Shown here: positions 62,608-64,000 of the stretch, in pieces
Layout: the number at the start of each line of letters is the position of its first letter
Numbering within the stretch: position 1 is the first letter of the stretch
NCBI RefSeq assembly: GCF_000025285.1
Contig: NC_013741.1
Span: forward strand, 1,054,001-1,118,000
From: Archaeoglobus profundus DSM 5631
Lineage (GTDB): Archaea; Halobacteriota; Archaeoglobi; Archaeoglobales; Archaeoglobaceae
Direction of reading: 5' to 3'
Length of the DNA stretch: 64,000 nucleotides
The notes under the pieces: model-generated
What the model was told of the DNA's origin: nothing
Databases searched by the model: none
What the model saw: only the letters and a program-made list of their open reading frames with translations
Program-made: the position numbers and the translations under genes

Positions 62608-63470
62608 AGCTTGGAAGTGTCATGAATTTGGCAACCAGAGACGTCAAGACTATTCCTCCCCGTTCGACAATAATGAATGCCCTCAAAACGATGGTTAACG
62701 CCGGGTTCAGAAGAATGCCAGTTGCAGATGCTGGAACAAAGAAGCTTATGGGTATAGTCTCTGCTACGGACATAATAAATTTCCTCGGTGGTGGAGAAAA
62801 GCATAAGATCGTAGAAAACAGGTACGAGGGTAATCTGGCAAAGGCTATAAATGAGAGCATAGACGAGATCATGACTAGAGATGTTGTCTCCGTTAGATAC
62901 ACGGATTCTTGGGAGGATGCAGTTGAACTGATGATAGAGAAAAACGTGGGCGGATGTCCAATAGTTGATAACGATGGCAAAGTCTTCGGGATTGTTACTG
63001 AGAGGGACATAGTGAAGTTTCTAGCCAGTCAGAGAAGGCTTGATGGAGTTGTAAGAGATTACATGACTCCTAGAGTTGTAACTGTAACTCCGAACACGAC
63101 CGTTAGAGAGGCTATGGAGATAATGATATCCAAGAGGATAAGGAGATTGCCAATAGTCAAGGACGGCATACTTTACGGAATTCTTGTATCAACAGATTTC
63201 CTTAGGTACTTCGCCAAAGATGCCTTCAAGATGCTCGAAACTGGAAATATAAAGGATGTGCTGAACAAGAGCATACATGAGATTGCCTCAAATTCAAACG
63301 TACTCAAGTATCGAGAACCCCTCGTTTTCGAAAGCAGGGACAAAATATCAGATGTTGTAAGAAGTATGGTTGAGAAGGGTGTTGGATGCGCTTTGATAGT
63401 TGAGAACGGCAAGTTGGAAGGAATAATAACTGAGAGAGACTTGATGAAATTCCTATACTCTAACATATGA
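62604..63470 (+). CDS. Four-CBS-domain protein
   Basis: The 288-residue protein is made of four CBS motifs and nothing else: about 1-60 (MNLATRDVKTIPPRSTIMNALK), 90-140 (IDEIMTRDVVSVRYTDSWEDAVE), 148-205 (VRDYMTPRVVTVTPNTTVREAME) and 220-285 (ending LEGIITERDLMKFLYSN). Two tandem pairs form a likely nucleotide-sensing disc. It overlaps both neighbours as ATGA, so three genes (zinc-ribbon CBS, this one and the RNA ligase) form one unit. Confidence 0.9.
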   Translation: MKLGSVMNLATRDVKTIPPRSTIMNALKTMVNAGFRRMPVADAGTKKLMGIVSATDIINFLGGGEKHKIVENRYEGNLAKAINESIDEIMTRDVVSVRYTDSWEDAVELMIEKNVGGCPIVDNDGKVFGIVTERDIVKFLASQRRLDGVVRDYMTPRVVTVTPNTTVREAMEIMISKRIRRLPIVKDGILYGILVSTDFLRYFAKDAFKMLETGNIKDVLNKSIHEIASNSNVLKYREPLVFESRDKISDVVRSMVEKGVGCALIVENGKLEGIITERDLMKFLYSNI

Positions 63471-64000
63471 AGGATATTGCTAGTGCCATTGGCGTTTCCG
63501 CTCCAGCTTTAAGGGAGCTCTTCAGAAGGGACATCTTGAGAAAAGCTTTCATAAGTCATCCCTTTTTTTCAGACGTTTTGGAGGCTTACAAGCTCGACAG
63601 AAAGTTTGGTGGTTTTGAAGAGGGAACGTTGATAGCTAAGACAGTTGAAGGTGTTGAGATCGTAAGGGGGTTTCCCAAGATAAAGAGGGCCTTAACGCTG
63701 TATCCAACCATTAAAAAGCACTTCAAAGGCGATGTTGCGATAGAGGAGAAGATGAACGGGTACAACGTAAGGATTGTCAAATTCGGAGAGAAACTTTATG
63801 CAATAACCAGAGGAGGCTTCATATGCCCCTACACTACCGAGAAAGTTAGGTTAATTTTTGATAAGTCCTTTTTTAAAGATCATCCGAATTTGATGCTCTG
63901 CTGTGAAGCTGTGGGGGAGGAATCACCGTACGTTCCAAGCTCAATTTACGGCGAAAGACTTGACTTTTACGTTTTCGATATAAGAGATAAGAGTACGAAC
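63467..64000 (+). CDS. ATP-dependent RNA ligase, archaeal Rnl3 type (cut by window edge)
   Basis: The frame runs from ATG 63467, overlapping the CBS gene stop as ATGA, to the window end with no stop (178 codons). It carries nucleotidyltransferase motif I in AIEEKMNGYNVRIV, with the adenylated lysine at residue 95, followed by AITRGGFICPYTTEKV, and further motifs in EAVGEESPYVPSS and RLDFYVFDIRDKST. This matches archaeal homodimeric RNA ligases that circularise RNA. The C-terminal part lies outside the window. The natural RNA substrate is not well established. Confidence 0.87.
   Translation, partial: MKDIASAIGVSAPALRELFRRDILRKAFISHPFFSDVLEAYKLDRKFGGFEEGTLIAKTVEGVEIVRGFPKIKRALTLYPTIKKHFKGDVAIEEKMNGYNVRIVKFGEKLYAITRGGFICPYTTEKVRLIFDKSFFKDHPNLMLCCEAVGEESPYVPSSIYGERLDFYVFDIRDKSTN

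Overview
The window is a compact, roughly 42% GC stretch of chromosome from a hyperthermophilic, sulfate-reducing euryarchaeon of the Archaeoglobales. The assignment rests on a dissimilatory sulfate activation and reduction cluster (sat, a small conserved gene, aprBA, then qmoABC) set among plainly archaeal information-processing genes: PCNA, PriL, topoisomerase VI B, Hjc, RpoF, L21e, SRP19 and RNase P subunit 4. F420 synthesis (cofGH), diphthamide synthesis (dph2), a cupin-type phosphoglucose isomerase and a class II HMG-CoA reductase agree with this. The base composition would suit a lower-GC Archaeoglobus such as A. profundus; that species guess is inference.

Layout. 1-2.5 kb: end of purP, then an rpl21e-rpoF-DUF655 unit and pgiA. 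2.5-13.2 kb: mqnD (menaquinone), a phosphate permease with its PhoU-like partner, an OB-fold protein divergent from nnr, ribose-1,5-bisphosphate isomerase, hisC with a 55-codon gene ahead of it, mgtE, and a DUF432/MscS pair. 13.2-19.5 kb: tRNA-Thr, a HAD phosphatase, the prenyltransferase mqnP, PCNA, PriL, DUF371, the bifunctional FBP aldolase/phosphatase and a KaiC-like ATPase. 19.5-28.6 kb: the sulfate cluster, all on the minus strand, probably as two transcripts (sat-ORF2-aprB-aprA and qmoA-B-C). 28.7-40.4 kb: hjc-argB, an HD protein with a membrane M50 protease, a radical SAM protein, argD, a second phosphate permease/PhoU-like/CBS set, ribB-rbkR, hmgA and a decayed DUF262/DUF1524 restriction-type gene. 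40.5-55 kb: a RuvBL/TIP49 ATPase, a tiny zinc ribbon, tRNA-Val, apgM-DUF2070, a RAM-domain protein with top6B, a redoxin with an NrdG-like activase, DUF364, leuS, an ABC-2 exporter and cofG-cofH. 55-64 kb: purB, rnp4-YlbF, a CBS-ParB protein with hisE, srp19 and a tRNA G10 methylase, dph2, leuD, a 400-base noncoding gap, speD, and two CBS proteins ahead of an RNA ligase cut by the window edge.

How the parts connect. Sat makes adenylylsulfate and AprBA reduces it to sulfite. QmoABC is thought to pass electrons from the menaquinone pool to AprBA, and mqnD and mqnP in the same window belong to the futalosine route to menaquinone. FBP aldolase/phosphatase, cupin PGI, ApgM and ribose-1,5-bisphosphate isomerase cover gluconeogenesis and nucleotide salvage. 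Genes are tightly packed, with many ATGA or GTGA stop/start overlaps, convergent genes that share stop codons, and several divergent pairs separated by fewer than 80 bases with a TATA box placed for leaderless transcripts.

The least explained elements are ORF2 between sat and aprB, the small ORF ahead of hisC, a palindromic operator-like site over the rbkR start, a palindrome at the predicted sat start site, an out-of-frame ORF with its own strong ribosome binding site overlapping speD, and the CBS-CBS-RNA ligase unit at the right edge.
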